From Candidatus Rifleibacteriota bacterium (GTDB taxonomy: Bacteria > UBP17 > UBA6191 > JACPRK01), in assembly GCA_016213865.1 (NCBI GenBank), contig JACQZL010000277.1:1-7323 (forward strand): DNA of 7,323 nucleotides. Direction: 5' to 3'. Below, in pieces: positions 6,428 to 7,323 of the stretch (position 1 is the first letter of the stretch; every line of letters starts with the position of its first letter). The position numbers were made by a program, and so were the translations under genes. The notes under the pieces are model-generated. The model saw only the letters and a program-made list of their open reading frames with translations, ran no database searches and was not told where the DNA came from.

Positions 6428-6985
6428 TTACCAATCGGGCGGCTCGAAGCGGTGGCATCGATTAGACAGTGGCTCTTCGAGTTGGTAGAGATGTGGGTCG
6501 TTCATCCGTTCGTTGAACTCCTGTTGCGAAAGGCGGTCCTGCTCCACCAAGGACCTCTCTCGACGAAACTCGTGTTCCGGCCGATGACCGATGTCAGGCC
6601 GGCCGTCGATGGGTCGCCTGGTATTCGGGTCAATCGGCCTGCCATCAGGCGCTCTGGGGCTCTGCTGCCAGATCCTGTCGACTGTAGAAGTCCGCAAAGA
6701 CGGTCTCCGCAGTCGCGGAGTGCACAGGGCGGGCTTCGGTCCCAGGGGCTGTGGAGAGGGGATGGGCCGATTGAATCCTCCTGTCATCGGGTCTATCCCA
6801 CTGTTGCCGGATACGTTCCAGCTTGGGCGGCCGGCGCGGATACTGCCACCTCCGCCGGATCCTCCCCCCAGGCCTAGTTCAAGGGGGTTGCGGTGGAGGA
6901 TGATTGGTCCCGAACCCCTCGCATCCAGCCCCGTCGGGTCCGTCCACCTGAGCGGGGTATTGGCGACATACCCATACAGGTTCAT
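6428..6985 (-). CDS. Rhs C-terminal toxin tip, GH-E (HNH/ENDO VII) nuclease
   Basis: This frame, counted from the ATG at 6985, codes for 185 residues. It opens with the last piece of the Rhs core, MNLYGYVANT then PLRWTDPTGL, which fits the PxxxxDPxGL signature where Rhs proteins self-cleave to release the toxin. A flexible linker follows (GGGSGGGGS near 40-48, then proline-rich to about 100). The toxin domain occupies about 106-185: DIGHRPEHEF with Gly133-His134 and Glu139, then LSQQEFNERMNDPHLYQLE, then NRCHRFE with His178. That is the pattern of the GH-E family of the HNH/ENDO VII fold, predicted metal-dependent DNases. It is out of frame with the Rhs core upstream by one base (see 6982-6991), so it is either the end of a frameshifted Rhs protein or a separately translated ORF. 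The frame itself is open back beyond 7045, but those residues are not Rhs-like. Predicted immunity gene follows after 27 nt. Confidence 0.85.
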   Translation of the reverse strand: MNLYGYVANTPLRWTDPTGLDARGSGPIILHRNPLELGLGGGSGGGGSIRAGRPSWNVSGNSGIDPMTGGFNRPIPSPQPLGPKPALCTPRLRRPSLRTSTVDRIWQQSPRAPDGRPIDPNTRRPIDGRPDIGHRPEHEFRRERSLVEQDRLSQQEFNERMNDPHLYQLEEPLSNRCHRFEPPDW

Positions 6986-6991
6986 CCCCCC
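6982..6991 (-). other. frame switch at a G6 run between Rhs core and toxin tip
   Basis: The minus strand reads GCG GGG GGA TGA in the Rhs-core frame, so the core ends at a TGA (6982-6984) right after GFAGG. The toxin-tip frame starts one base back at ATG (6983-6985), giving an ATGA stop/start overlap. Adding one G to the run of six would give GFAGG-MNLYGYV, the normal Rhs junction. The last seven bases before the stop, G GGG GGA, also fit the X XXY YYZ pattern of -1 slippery heptamers, and a -1 slip there would yield the same normal protein. Indel, sequencing error, phase variation or programmed shift cannot be told apart here. Confidence 0.75.
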
Positions 6992-7323
6992 GCAAACCCG
7001 ATGGGATCCCCGCTCGCAAACCTCCCCACTCTCGGCGCGTACCACCGGTTGCGCAGGTACACCAGCGGTGGCGCTTCCACGGCGTCCCGTCCCGTGAACC
7101 CGAAGCTGCCCAGAGCTGCCGGCGCGGGCGGCCCGCGAAGTTGCCCGTACGCGGCAAACGACTGCGTTGCCAGCACGGCCCCCGTCAGAGTCACCAGTGC
7201 CCGCACGCTTCCCAGGTGGTCCTTTACCGGCAGCGACAGCCAGTCCCCGGTGGCGGGGTCGACGTGACCCAGGAAGTCGTCCAGTCCCTCGCCGTGGAGG
7301 TGCAGGCGCGCGACGCGGTTGGC
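6982..7323 (-). CDS. Rhs repeat protein, end of core domain (partial, runs off the right edge)
   Basis: The frame is open to the window edge and gives 113 residues before a TGA. It carries the hallmark end of an Rhs core: DHLGSVRALVT (about 35-45), GSFGFTGRD (72-80) and YLRNRWYAPRVGRFASGDPIGF (89-110), ending in AGG. Rhs proteins build a large beta cocoon of YD repeats that encloses a C-terminal toxin; they are exported by a type VI system or another route and act in competition between cells. The N-terminal part, which would show the export route, lies beyond the window. In a normal protein the core continues with NLYGYVxNxP and DPTGL; here those residues are in the next frame. If the frames were joined the visible part would be 298 residues. 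The GTG at 7206 is not a real start, because the motif DHLGSVRAL spans it. Confidence 0.88.
   Translation of the reverse strand, partial: ANRVARLHLHGEGLDDFLGHVDPATGDWLSLPVKDHLGSVRALVTLTGAVLATQSFAAYGQLRGPPAPAALGSFGFTGRDAVEAPPLVYLRNRWYAPRVGRFASGDPIGFAGG

Noticed and set aside
6254..6877. 207-codon open frame on the plus strand over toxin and immunity genes
   Set aside because: It is antisense to two genes with clear family motifs and has no motif of its own.

Overview
The window is about 7.3 kb of GC-rich bacterial DNA, around 70% GC over most genes. Secretion signals on two hydrolases and an Rhs-type toxin suggest a Gram-negative, probably free-living bacterium. The sequence does not support a phylum call; Myxococcota, Acidobacteriota or a candidate phylum known from metagenomes would all fit. 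There are no RNA genes, CRISPR arrays or insertion sequences.

Left part (1-3071, + strand): two radical SAM enzymes in tandem, 148 nt apart. The first (104-1684) is a cobalamin-binding (class B) radical SAM protein with the usual CxxxCxxC cluster motif and a DUF4070-type C-terminal region. The second (1833-3071) is a different COG1032-like radical SAM protein with a Cx4CxxC motif and an uncharacterised, cysteine-containing N-terminal domain. Substrates cannot be read from sequence. The spacing and strand allow one transcript.

Middle part (3085-5135, - strand): a convergent two-gene unit. An exported M20-family metallopeptidase is followed 20 nt later by an exported C39-like cysteine peptidase with an excellent ribosome binding site. 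A 14-bp perfect palindrome lies at the convergent junction with the radical SAM pair.

Right part (5145-7323, - strand): a polymorphic-toxin locus that runs off the right edge. In transcription order it has the end of an Rhs core, then a C-terminal toxin tip of the GH-E (HNH/ENDO VII) nuclease type, and then, after 27 nt, an immunity protein of the DUF2185/Imm33 type with clearly lower GC. After the immunity gene come about 900 bp with no intact gene but with several recognisable Rhs/YD-repeat remnants in more than one frame, best explained as a decayed or displaced Rhs segment.

The most interesting point is the junction of Rhs core and toxin tip. The two are in different frames, and the switch falls on a run of six G that reads G GGG GGA TGA. 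One extra G would restore a normal Rhs junction. The same site is a canonical-pattern -1 slippery heptamer next to a stop, and also an ATGA stop/start overlap. It could therefore be an indel or sequencing error, a phase-variable switch, programmed frameshifting, or a translationally coupled split toxin.
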